From Ophiura sarsii (Eukaryota; Echinodermata; Ophiuroidea; Amphilepidida; Ophiuridae), in contig CM069442.1 in the NCBI GenBank assembly GCA_035610835.1, positions 6,732,444-6,796,443 of the forward strand: a stretch of 64,000 bases of DNA. The letters run 5' to 3'. The first letter of the stretch is position 1; each line of letters begins with the position of its first letter. The translations under genes and the position numbers were made by a program. This document shows positions 55,967 to 64,000 of this stretch, piece after piece. Under the pieces are notes generated by a model. It saw nothing but the letters and a program-made list of their open reading frames with translations, did no database searches and was not told where the DNA came from.

Positions 55967-56020
55967 GTCGAGGACACTCAGACTAAAGACGAACTCGCAA
56001 ACACAATTTTGCGTAGTAAG
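55967..56020 (+). CDS. Possible 54-bp coding exon, phase 0
   Basis: The acceptor GTCCTGTTTTAG is followed by 18 open codons, VEDTQTKDELANTILRSK, and a GTAAAT donor after AAG. The phase is compatible with direct joining to the exon at 37885-38070, whose end is also acidic and glutamine-rich. The combined peptide would continue a possible helical region. An exon this short cannot be proved from sequence alone. Confidence 0.35.
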
Positions 56021-56039
56021 GTAAATATTTGGTATTGCG

Positions 56040-56690
56040 GGTAAGTTTCTCAATTGATGTTCGAAGAAAATGGACAAGCTCAAACTATATTTGTTCTAAA
56101 TAAATGATGATGTAGTTATAGTTACAGTAGTTCGGTTAGAACGAGATAGCCATGTTAATTGTTCGGGCAGAAAATGGGTCAAATATTTTCTTGAATTGTT
56201 ATTTTTGTGGTTAACTTTGAAATAGGTATGAAACTGTTATTTTATTTGTAGTTCAGCGGTTGTTTTGCTCTAAAGAAATTGCAACTATGAAACAAATTGT
56301 TACCTGTTTTAAATGGCATTTAAAAAGGAAGAGTGTCTCAGGCACAACAAATTTGCAGGAATATTATTAGACAAATAGGGCTTTCATGTGATGATACCAT
56401 ATAATCTTAATTTTAATGAGGAAAATGTAATTAGATTGAATCGCAAACAGGCTCATGGAAATGTTAAGTTGAATGAAACCAAATTGTCATAATTATCATG
56501 ATTTGAAATAGAATGGCAGATTTGACATATCATGCGACTCAGCTGAACCTATGTAGTACCCGGCCAGTTTAAAAAAAAGTTGACGCTGAGTGACATCAAA
56601 TCGGCATTACAAGTTCTTTGGGTACATGATTTGTTTAGATAAGGTTTGAAAGCTTTATGCCAAGTGACATCAAATTGTCACACTTAGGCC
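56040..56690. other. No supported feature
   Basis: AT-rich intron-like DNA. It includes GAATGGCAGATTTGACATAT (56512), a word that recurs around 57350 and 59640 and probably belongs to an old repeat surrounding copy C. Confidence 0.35.
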
Positions 56691-56701
56691 AACAAAAATA
56701 A

Positions 56702-57322
56702 AGTGTTGCCCTCAGCGACCACTGATCCTAAAATCTCACAAATCAGTTTTTTTAAAGATTTAAAGATGGATGTTCCGATCACTTTAGCTTTTTTTCGCTC
56801 ATCAACATATTTTGATATCAGAAGAAACCCCATATTTGTCTCATTATTTCTGTAAAATATTTGGTGTTATAGGCCAAAATGCAGCAAATTACTGCCAAAG
56901 GTGGTTAACCACACGGCCAGTTTGTGTACTCATATGGACAAATTTCATTCTAAAAATAAAGAACCATTGGAGTTATGCAACTCAAACTTTGGAATACAAC
57001 TATTTTAAGGATGATGACCCTTCATGTAGAATAGAAAACATCAAGTTGAAAATTGGGCCAGCAATCGGAACACCTACCTTTAAATGTTACCCAATTTGTC
57101 AAAATGTTACTATTTTTTGCTTTTGCTTGAATAGATTGTTTAAAACTACATGTATTATCACACTAGAAACAATAGTCTAATTGACATTTACCTATTTTGT
57201 CTTGTTATGTCATAAACCACGATCTGTCAGTAATGTTTGTCAGCAAAAAAAAGAAAAAAGAAAATAACGAAAGACCGAACGACCCGACTTCACGATATTT
57301 GGCACTTGAGGGCAACACAACC
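56702..57322. mobile_element. TIR element of the TTGCCCTC family, copy C (longest)
   Basis: Left AGTGTTGCCCTCAGCGACC, right complement of GGTTGTGTTGCCCTCAAGTG. It shares blocks with copies A and B (CACACTAGAAACAATAGTC, GACATTTACCTATTTTGTC). The 122-codon frame inside (56812-57180) has no recognised motif. Confidence 0.55.
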
Positions 57323-57559
57323 ATTGTGTTTGCCTTATACTGTAAGTTCGAATGGCAGTTTTGACATACCAAGCTGAACCTGACTGGCGTATTATTTTAG
57401 AAACCACCAAGTTCTAAGTCCAATGGACCTACGGCACATAATCTCCTGGCCACAGTTCGACATATGTGGGCGCACTTCGATCAGGCTGCGCACGCATGCT
57501 TGAACTCACAAAATACTGCCAACCAACAACACCAAAGCACCTGATTGGTCAAATTTAAA

Positions 57560-57800
57560 CTGAAGCCTTTTTAACGATCGTCACGCTGCGCCGTATCCAC
57601 CAACGCAGTGCTCCCGCTGCGCCATAACCACCGACGCAGTGGGGTGTGATGGCGCGTGGAAAAGCTCATGAGTTTTTCAGTTCTCACGTTTGAGCACCAA
57701 CCAATCAGAGCCTTGAGGTGGAGATGACGTAGTGCGCACAACGGATAACCACGGCACCGTTTTGGGGTGAGGTTGAGCAGGCGTACTTTACGCGAGCTCA
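57560..57800. repeat. GC-rich repeat patch
   Basis: CACGCTGCGCCGTATCCACC and CCGCTGCGCCATAACCACCGA are tandem half-copies of one unit, followed by CpG-rich sequence to about 57800. The function is unknown; the - strand frame across it is unsupported. Confidence 0.4.
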
Positions 57801-57910
57801 ACCTCATGTGACGTGGGCCCATTGAATTGTCATGGTTTACACAAAAATAAGCTGAATCATCATTGTTAACCCTCTGGGCAATACCTGCCTATTTAACACT
57901 GTTTATTAGC

Positions 57911-58785
57911 TACGTTCACACAGTGGTTATTCAAAAGCGTAACTTACGCTAAAAGCAATAAAAATTCCACAAATAGTTTCGTTACTCTGACCGTGTGTCC
58001 ACACACGCTTTACTACTATCGCTACGCCGCGTAACTTACGCCTATTATCAGCTTTGCTGGTTGAAGTGTTGAAATAGGCAGCATTCCTTGCTTTAACCTT
58101 TGTATATCGCATATCATTGAAAATGGTTTTGTGTTGATGCATGTTCTGATATGTTGGAATTAAATTTAGAAGAAAAAGGATAATTATATTGTTCGCATTT
58201 ATAGAAATAAAAATTGACTACATCATGTTTTTTAAATTGTACATCAAAAAGCTTCTGCAAATAGTCTGCCCAAACAATATCTTTAATTTTCTATTGAACT
58301 TATTAAAATAAGTTCAAAAGAAAATTCAGTTATTTATTTTGATATATTATTTTAAAATGTATCAAGATTTTATTTAAAACACCATTTCGTTATACTACCG
58401 TATAGACACAACACACAGCAAGGTCGCGAGCTTGTAAAACGTTATATCGTAGCACATCACACACCAAGGTTACGATCTTGTAAAAGGTCACACTTACGCG
58501 CGATTAGCGTAAGTACCGTTCACACAGCCATTTACGCCAGGCGGAGGCTATGCTGACCTCGCTTACTCTTCGCTACTCCTGCTAAAAAGCAGAAGTAAAT
58601 CGACCGGATTAAGGCGGCGTAACTTACGCTAATCGTCGTTCAGCAATCACTACTCCATCAGTTACGTGATTGCTATGCCAAACCACCGCTACTTTTCCTT
58701 ACGCCGTCCTTACTCCGCCTAGTCTGACCGTGACTATTGTTGGTTAATTTCAAGATATACTTATTATTTGAATAACCAATGAATT
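57911..58785. mobile_element. Non-autonomous element with palindromic GCGTAACTTACGC repeats
   Basis: AGTGGTTATTCAAA near the left and TTTGAATAACCA near the right form inverted subterminal repeats. GCGTAACTTACGC (nearly its own complement) occurs at about 57938, 58029 and 58618, with half-sites near 58504 and 58690. A 55-bp tandem pair (CAAGGTCGCGAGCTTGTAAA, CAAGGTTACGATCTTGTAAA) lies at 58420-58490. No ORF. Confidence 0.55.
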
Positions 58786-58789
58786 TCTA

Positions 58790-61280
58790 GTACAGGGATA
58801 CTTATGTGCGCCAAGTCTTTGAAGCTATGTGTGTTTCGACCAAGATAAGAACGTGTAGTATTTAGCCCTGTCATGAAATAACTCAACAACAAGTCATCAA
58901 TAAATATTCACTCTCGTTCCCTGAACGATTGCATCTATTAGTATCGACCTGAACAATATGCACACATTATCCATTGTGCGCGTGGGTTCGAGTTTAGTTC
59001 TATAACAACACTGGGTGGAGAAGTTATGTACAATTATCACACATATAGTAAAATCAATCGGACACGGTGAATGTATGTGATAATTTAATATGTTGAAATT
59101 GTTAGAAGTATTTAAACTTTCACCGTGCCATCTCGTTTTTAACGTTAGTTTTGTGTCACAACAGCCACTACAAGGGCCATGTTGTTGTCGCAAGAGACTA
59201 CCAATGCCCATACTAATCACCGCTCTATTCAAACACGCCATGTCATACAGGTGCTATGAAACACACATAGTATCAGTTCTTATTCGACATTTCAATAGAG
59301 ATCATAATCCCTGTACTAGAAAATCTTTGGAATAACCAATTGAAATACTTCTTCTAAAAATATTTCTCTCCAATCTTTATCAGGGATACAGTTATTCTAA
59401 CAATGTCTCCGATTGGTGCAATAAATGATGTATCAATCTTTCTGTATTTTGATGCCTAGTAAACCCAAATTGTCATTGTAAGTTCGGATCCTACATAATT
59501 TGTCTCAGCATGGTTTAGAAATTTGACGTCATTTAAAATTTGGAAATAAAATGGCATTTTTGACATATAGTTTAGAATAAGTATGCCTAAAGATGAAATA
59601 CATTTTTTCATAATTATTTTTGTTTGAAATAAAATGACAGTTTTGACATATCCGATCCTGAACATTTTTATCTGTAAGTTCTGCCATTCCTACCCGATTT
59701 GTATAGGCAAGGCAATAGTTTATAGATACACAGCTTGCTAAGTGATACTTACACCCAACTATCACCTACTACTACCATACCCCATTAACGTGACAGGCCT
59801 GTTTGCCTATTACCCACCGTTGAGTGCCAGTCTTATTTTCTTAATATACCTTTCATGCAAGTAATTTTGCCCGGTAGTATTTCTTTCTTTTTAAAACTCT
59901 CGCAAATGGATCTTTGCTCACAACGCATTTGCGATCATTGAATCTGACAGACATCGCACGACTGGAACCATGTGTTCAGGTGGCTGCCGGCAAGGTGATT
60001 CAGAGATAGCTGCCGTATACGATGTGGAGATTATATAGGCTAGAACCGTAGTGCTGCAGAGTGTATGAAAAATGGCTGTTAGCCGTAAAATGGGCTACAG
60101 ATTGATTTTTGCAATAAGGTCAAGTTAAAAAAAACCAACAACGATGTAACGCAACCCCTCCCCCTTACCTTTGTGAGAAAGGCAACATTTATTTTAAAAA
60201 AAAAAAAAAAAAAGTGTGGCCCAATTGCTTTAAACCTGAAATAGAAAATTGAGTATTTAAAGGTAAGATGCTGGCTTTTTCTTTCCCACTAGTCTATACC
60301 AAGTGTATCCTCATGGGATATTTACAAGTACTGTGTAAAATGTTTAAAAGCAGCTTTTACCATTGCGTTATTCTTACCACGTGCATCCGATGATGTGGCT
60401 TGGTCATTAGCGTAATTCCGCTACCCTCTTCTATCAACTAAAGTAGTGCTTTAGCTCCAAGAATCGGAAATGCCTCATACAAAGTACTCGATTCTTCCAA
60501 CCGACCCTTTAGACGCATCATTAGCGTGCGAGGACCGTACACCTTACGTCGGGATAGACATCCAGGCATGCATGCACTGATAATTATCACTCGTCGTCGG
60601 CGCACTCGTGCCACATCCAACGACGCAAAGCCGTGGTTTCGTTTTTCGCTGATTTGTCTGTCATTGACACTGCTGCGCTACCCCTTGCTCTCCGGCTCAT
60701 TTCCTTTCGTTCGTTTTTGCCGCCGCAGTGATTTTGTCGCTGAAGTGATTCTGTGGCCGTTGCAATGCTAAATGTAGCTTAGATATTTGTTGGGTAATGC
60801 ATGTGTTGTAAGGGTAACCTATAGGATAGCTTACACTTTGTTTAAACTTAAAGGTACGTTAGGAAAATAATTATTTAATGTATATCGACCATTTTTATTG
60901 AACACAAAATTTAAACTGCACATCCCCAACTTGTAACTATCTGAAATTGGCCCTCAATGGTTTGTGTCGAAGGTGTTGAAGGGTAGCTATATCCGATACT
61001 GCGATGTCATTGTTACTACAAAGTTTGTGGCACATAGTCATGCTCGAGATCAATGCATAAAACCGAAAATAACGTTAGTGTCACATACTAAGTGGGCATC
61101 AAGGGTAGCGTGCACAATAAATCAATGACGATCGGGGTACGGGGAGATGTATTTAGAGGGTACCCATGCCGGGATACCCCAGTCTCCAAATATTAAAACA
61201 ACAGTTAAAGAAAATATATCTTGACAAAAATATTAAATACCAGTCTCTTTTTTTAAGACAATCAAACAATCAATTTTAAT
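58790..61280. other. No supported gene; GC-rich patch at 60440-60780
   Basis: Two GACATAT-containing words near 59560 and 59645 echo repeats at 56.5 and 57.3 kb. An A17 run lies at about 60197-60213. The 60440-60780 patch is CpG-rich, with an 81-codon + frame and a 60-codon - frame, neither recognised. It could be a promoter-like region. Confidence 0.3.
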
Positions 61281-61289
61281 TCTAAAATT

Positions 61290-61460
61290 ATACAGTATAA
61301 ATCAATCAGTCAATCAATCAATCACTCAAGTCTATTTGAAACAATTATCAAATAACGTTTAAGTCAAAATGGCTGAGAGTAAATATTACTCAGTGTATAA
61401 ATCAATCAAGTCTATTTGGAACAATGATCAAATAATGTTTAAGTCAATATGGCTGAGAGT
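61290..61460 (+). repeat. ATCA microsatellite and 80-bp tandem duplication
   Basis: CAAGTCTATTTGxAACAAT through TATGGCTGAGAGTAAAT starts at 61327 and again at 61407 with a few differences. It is preceded by an (ATCA)n run. Confidence 0.75.
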
Positions 61461-61841
61461 AAATAATAATATTATTCAACTTATTCAACTGTAACTGGTA
61501 TTGATCAAAGATTAAGATTAGAGTATAGCAATGTACTCTAATCGGTCGACTTTTATTGATCGACAACAAAGGGGAATTATATCGAACTGGCGGATTAATG
61601 CGGGGGGTTGAATCTGCGTCTACTGAAGACAGAACGGCCAATTTATAATGGATAACAAAATTCACGGGAGGATATATAAAAATAGTGAGAACCTGAAATG
61701 GCGTATGAATTCGAACTTGACACGGGCCAGGGGTCAAGTTCAAGAGTAAATGATGGGAAGATGTAAAAGTTGTTCTTAACCGGGGAATGTATAACTGTTA
61801 CAATGTGCTAAACACACAAATAATAACGTTCGGTCAAATTT

Positions 61842-62079
61842 AAGGTGTCTTAATTGATCATATCCAAACGAGAGATTATTGGCAAAATGGGAGTTATACG
61901 TTAAGGTAATCTGGAATTAATAACTTAGTTAATCCGGGAAATTCGATATTAGAACAATAAAGGTGTCTTAATTGATCATATCCAAACGAGAGATTATTGG
62001 CAAAATGGGAGTTATACGTTAAGGTAATCTGGAATTAATAACTTAGTTAATCCGGGAAATTCGATATTAGAACAATAAA
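61842..62079 (+). repeat. Exact 118-bp tandem duplication
   Basis: The unit starting AAGGTGTCTTAATTGATC at 61842 is repeated from 61960 without visible differences. Confidence 0.9.
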
Positions 62080-62449
62080 TGAAACCTTGTTGAAATTATA
62101 ATTTATTGCTTTATTCAGCGATAAATGGGCCTAATATGAAAGAGATTTATCACGCGTGACTGTTAAACTTAATATATATATACAATAACAAATGACCCGG
62201 TCCAAATCATCCAATAACAGGTAAATACTAATACATTCATAAATTTAACGAACCAGTCTCCATCATGTCCATCAGTACAAAAGGGAACATAATCTGCAGC
62301 ACGGGTGGATCAAATCACAGCTTGTAAACAGCTAGGCGTCATAAATCAATCCATTCGTCTCCGGTTTTATTAAAAGTATAATTTGCAATAATTTAGGCCC
62401 AGATGGTAGGCAGAAATTAAGAGGGGTGGCGGTTATTTTACGCCAAAAT

Positions 62450-63138
62450 TAACGGTGCCATTACTTATTGGCTTAGTAACTAAAGATCAAAAAGGGGAAA
62501 TAAAAAAAGGAGCAGACAAACTCAAACGGAATCGTCGTTCACAGCAACAGCATGAAGTGTACAACGTTAAAATTGTTGCGAGGGGTTTTATTAATCATGA
62601 AAAATATAATCTGACGGGGCGTAGACCCAATCCATCCAATCAAATCTCACTTTAAACATTCCCGCTACATACAAAACAGGAATCGGGGTTTCCGAACGTA
62701 ACCCCTGGGGTCATTTATAAAAGATGTGGAATGACCTATGAAATTTTATTTATTATTCACGGTCTAAGATCGTAATTGACATGTCAGTGTATCACGGGAT
62801 TCAACACGTCTGCAGGATCCAGTTACACACAGGGACATTAAAACCGATCGTCGAAAAATAGGAGAAACCACTGATCAGTGGCGACTGACACAACGCACGC
62901 GCAATATCAGTCGATGGCGTCAGTAAGCCTACCTTTAATGCAAATTGGACTACGGAAAGCTTGAAAGGCCATCCAAAGTGTGCATTATTTTATATGTTTT
63001 AATTCGCAATAGTACATCGGATGATCAAAGGACCGTCCGAATATGTGCGTAAGTATGTAGCAGTGAAATGGTCATGAGACATTATTTGATTCGACAATTG
63101 AATAATTACGAATAATGGGCTAAAACCCATACGTGACA
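62450..63138 (-). mobile_element. Probable 3' LTR of a Ty3/gypsy-like retrotransposon (inner end at 63138)
   Basis: Read on the - strand, the sequence after a polypurine tract begins TGTCACGTATGGG, a usual gypsy LTR start. A TATAAAA-like box follows (plus 62990-62996), then AATAAATAAAA and TTAATAAAAC poly(A)-like signals (about 62745 and 62590). The outer end could not be fixed. 62450 is an estimate from CpG-poor flanks, and no target duplication is available because the other LTR is outside the window. Confidence 0.45.
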
Positions 63139-63153
63139 ATTTCTCCCCGTCTT
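63139..63153 (-). other. Polypurine tract
   Basis: On the - strand AAGACGGGGAGAAAT lies directly before TGTCACG. It is the expected plus-strand primer site next to a 3' LTR. Confidence 0.5.
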
Positions 63154-63320
63154 GGTAGAACGCGTCCTCGCGGCTAAAGTGTCTAAAGTTCAAAACAAAT
63201 TAAAAAAAAAAAAAGGGGGGAACCACTTTTGAGACCTCCGGAGTATCTCAAAAGAGGTTGAGGTATGAAGACTGGTCCATAATTATTAGAATGCAATGTA
63301 TTCAGCAAATGTACTGAAAA

Positions 63321-63683
63321 TCAATACATACAGTACTTTTTACGATAGAAAGATATTATTATTACTTTAATAAGTAATAGTACTAAAAAAAAATTAAAAA
63401 AACACCTCTGCATCAGTATGTACGTTACAGAATATTTGTATTTAAACATTAATAGTGTTGCATCAAATTTTGCGCTATTCACGAACAGCGCCACAAATAA
63501 TATGGTTATCACCACAGGGCCACAACTACATGTAACTGTGCACAATTTTGGCACTGTCGTATTACCTTTACACGTAGTCATGGTAGTTACGGCTTCATCT
63601 AAACAAATGATGAAAATCACAATAATAATTACTATAAGAATCATATTCTCCTCAATCGGCATTGAAAAATGAATGTTTTTCAT
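63321..63683 (-). CDS. Small three-transmembrane ORF downstream of pol in an LTR retrotransposon
   Basis: The 120-residue product has a hydrophobic segment at about 14-28 that could be a signal anchor. A cysteine-rich, glycosylatable stretch follows (CKGNTTVPKLCTVTCSC, 38-54), then a second hydrophobic segment at about 56-71 and a third at about 93-112 before a basic tail. Its ATG overlaps the stop of the upstream polyprotein by four bases (ATGA), so it may be reached by termination-reinitiation. The position between pol and the 3' LTR is where envelope or accessory genes sit in errantivirus-like elements, but the length and lack of known motifs do not support a full envelope. It may be a degraded or lineage-specific accessory protein. 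Confidence 0.4.
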   Translation of the reverse strand: MKNIHFSMPIEENMILIVIIIVIFIICLDEAVTTMTTCKGNTTVPKLCTVTCSCGPVVITILFVALFVNSAKFDATLLMFKYKYSVTYILMQRCFFNFFLVLLLIKVIIISFYRKKYCMY

Positions 63684-64000
63684 GCGATTGAATGTTCTGA
63701 CTGTTCGTCGTCGGTATTGGTGATATAGTCCAATAGCCGAACCGGTTTCCGTCGTTGGCGCTTGGGGCGTTTCTCGACGTTGTTAGGGGATAATGGTGGA
63801 GGTGTAGGGGGAATGTTGTTATCCTCAGCAGTGGAATGTTCTAGATCCAAGGGTGGAGTTGTAGGGGGCATGTTGTTATCCTCAGCAGTGGAATGTTCTA
63901 GATCCAAGGGTGGAGGTGTAGGGGGCATGTTGTTATCCTCAGCAGTGGAATGATCAGGGAAAAACAAATCACTTTGATCAAATTCATTACCTCTGCTGTT
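63680..64000 (-). CDS. C-terminal tail of an LTR-retrotransposon polyprotein (partial, runs off the window)
   Basis: The frame is open from the window edge to the stop at 63680. It holds three tandem 19-residue repeats of the type HSTAEDNNMPPTPPPLDLE (57-bp units; 63831-63887 and 63888-63944 are complete), followed by a basic stretch KRPKRQRRKPVRLLDYI. The R/K-rich motif before a short end is typical of the C-terminus of gypsy-like pol proteins after integrase. Protease, RT and integrase would lie beyond 64000. The proline/acidic repeats are low complexity and may vary in number between copies. Confidence 0.55.
   Translation of the reverse strand, partial: NSRGNEFDQSDLFFPDHSTAEDNNMPPTPPPLDLEHSTAEDNNMPPTTPPLDLEHSTAEDNNIPPTPPPLSPNNVEKRPKRQRRKPVRLLDYITNTDDEQSEHSIA

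Noticed and set aside
56812..57180. 122-codon + strand frame in the TTGCCCTC element copy C
   Set aside because: The related copies lack the frame, codon use is AT-driven, and there is no transposase motif.
63199..63222. A-run plus GGGGGG as a polypurine tract for a + strand LTR element
   Set aside because: The coding evidence is on the - strand, and no LTR-like TG start follows it on the + strand.
1..64000. CRISPR arrays, operons, ribosome binding sites, rRNA genes
   Set aside because: The sequence is eukaryotic in every respect. No regularly spaced identical short repeats or rRNA blocks were seen.

Overview
The window reads as nuclear DNA of an invertebrate animal. It is AT-rich, has spliced genes with GT/AG introns, and is packed with non-LTR retrotransposon fragments, short terminal-inverted-repeat (TIR) DNA elements, tRNA-like SINEs and long homopolymer G/C tracts. 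The mix of repeat families and a TRIM-like NHL propeller joined to a MAP3K-like kinase suggest a marine deuterostome, most likely an echinoderm. That assignment is inference.

One protein-coding gene is clear. A serine/threonine kinase exon (23184-24416, +) is spliced in phase 0 over a 401-bp intron to an NHL beta-propeller exon (24818-25663, +), with a poly(A) signal just after the stop. Two short exon-like segments on the + strand (37885-38070 and 55967-56020), both phase 0 and both with good splice sites, may belong to a second gene whose introns are full of transposons. A 202-bp exon-like block appears twice on the - strand (17283-17484 and 21049-21250).

Layout. 0-6.4 kb: LINE remnants on both strands, a TA-flanked MITE inserted in one copy of a tandem tRNA-like repeat, and a hAT element with a perfect 8-bp target duplication. 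6.6-13.2 kb: a GAGTCC-rich repeat, a TTAA-flanked element, tandem repeats at 9.7-11.3 kb, and a TTAA element with a PIF/Harbinger-type MITE nested in it. 13.4-17.2 kb: a tRNA-like SINE and mostly featureless DNA. 17.2-22.3 kb: a tandem complex with a practically identical 1,257-bp-spaced duplication. 22.4-25.7 kb: possible regulatory DNA and the kinase-NHL gene. 26.8-28.7 kb: one LINE split by foldback and mariner-like insertions. 29-32.9 kb: hAT, Tc1/mariner-type and foldback MITEs. 33-38 kb: sparse, with a possible exon at the end. 38-44.3 kb: LINE tail, PIF/Harbinger-type elements (one encoding a SANT/Myb-like protein) and hAT MITEs. 45.4-49.1 kb: a 3.7-kb TTAA-flanked element without recognisable transposase. 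50-59 kb: more MITEs and SINEs and a second possible exon. 61-64 kb: short tandem duplications, then the 3' end of a Ty3/gypsy-like LTR element on the - strand. Its polyprotein tail overlaps by 4 bases a small three-transmembrane ORF, followed by a polypurine tract and the start of the 3' LTR.

The kinase-NHL gene is the only unit with an interpretable cellular role, probably signalling with a propeller substrate- or ligand-binding module. Most other features are mobile elements and their nested insertions. No CRISPR array, operon, rRNA gene or intact tRNA gene was seen.
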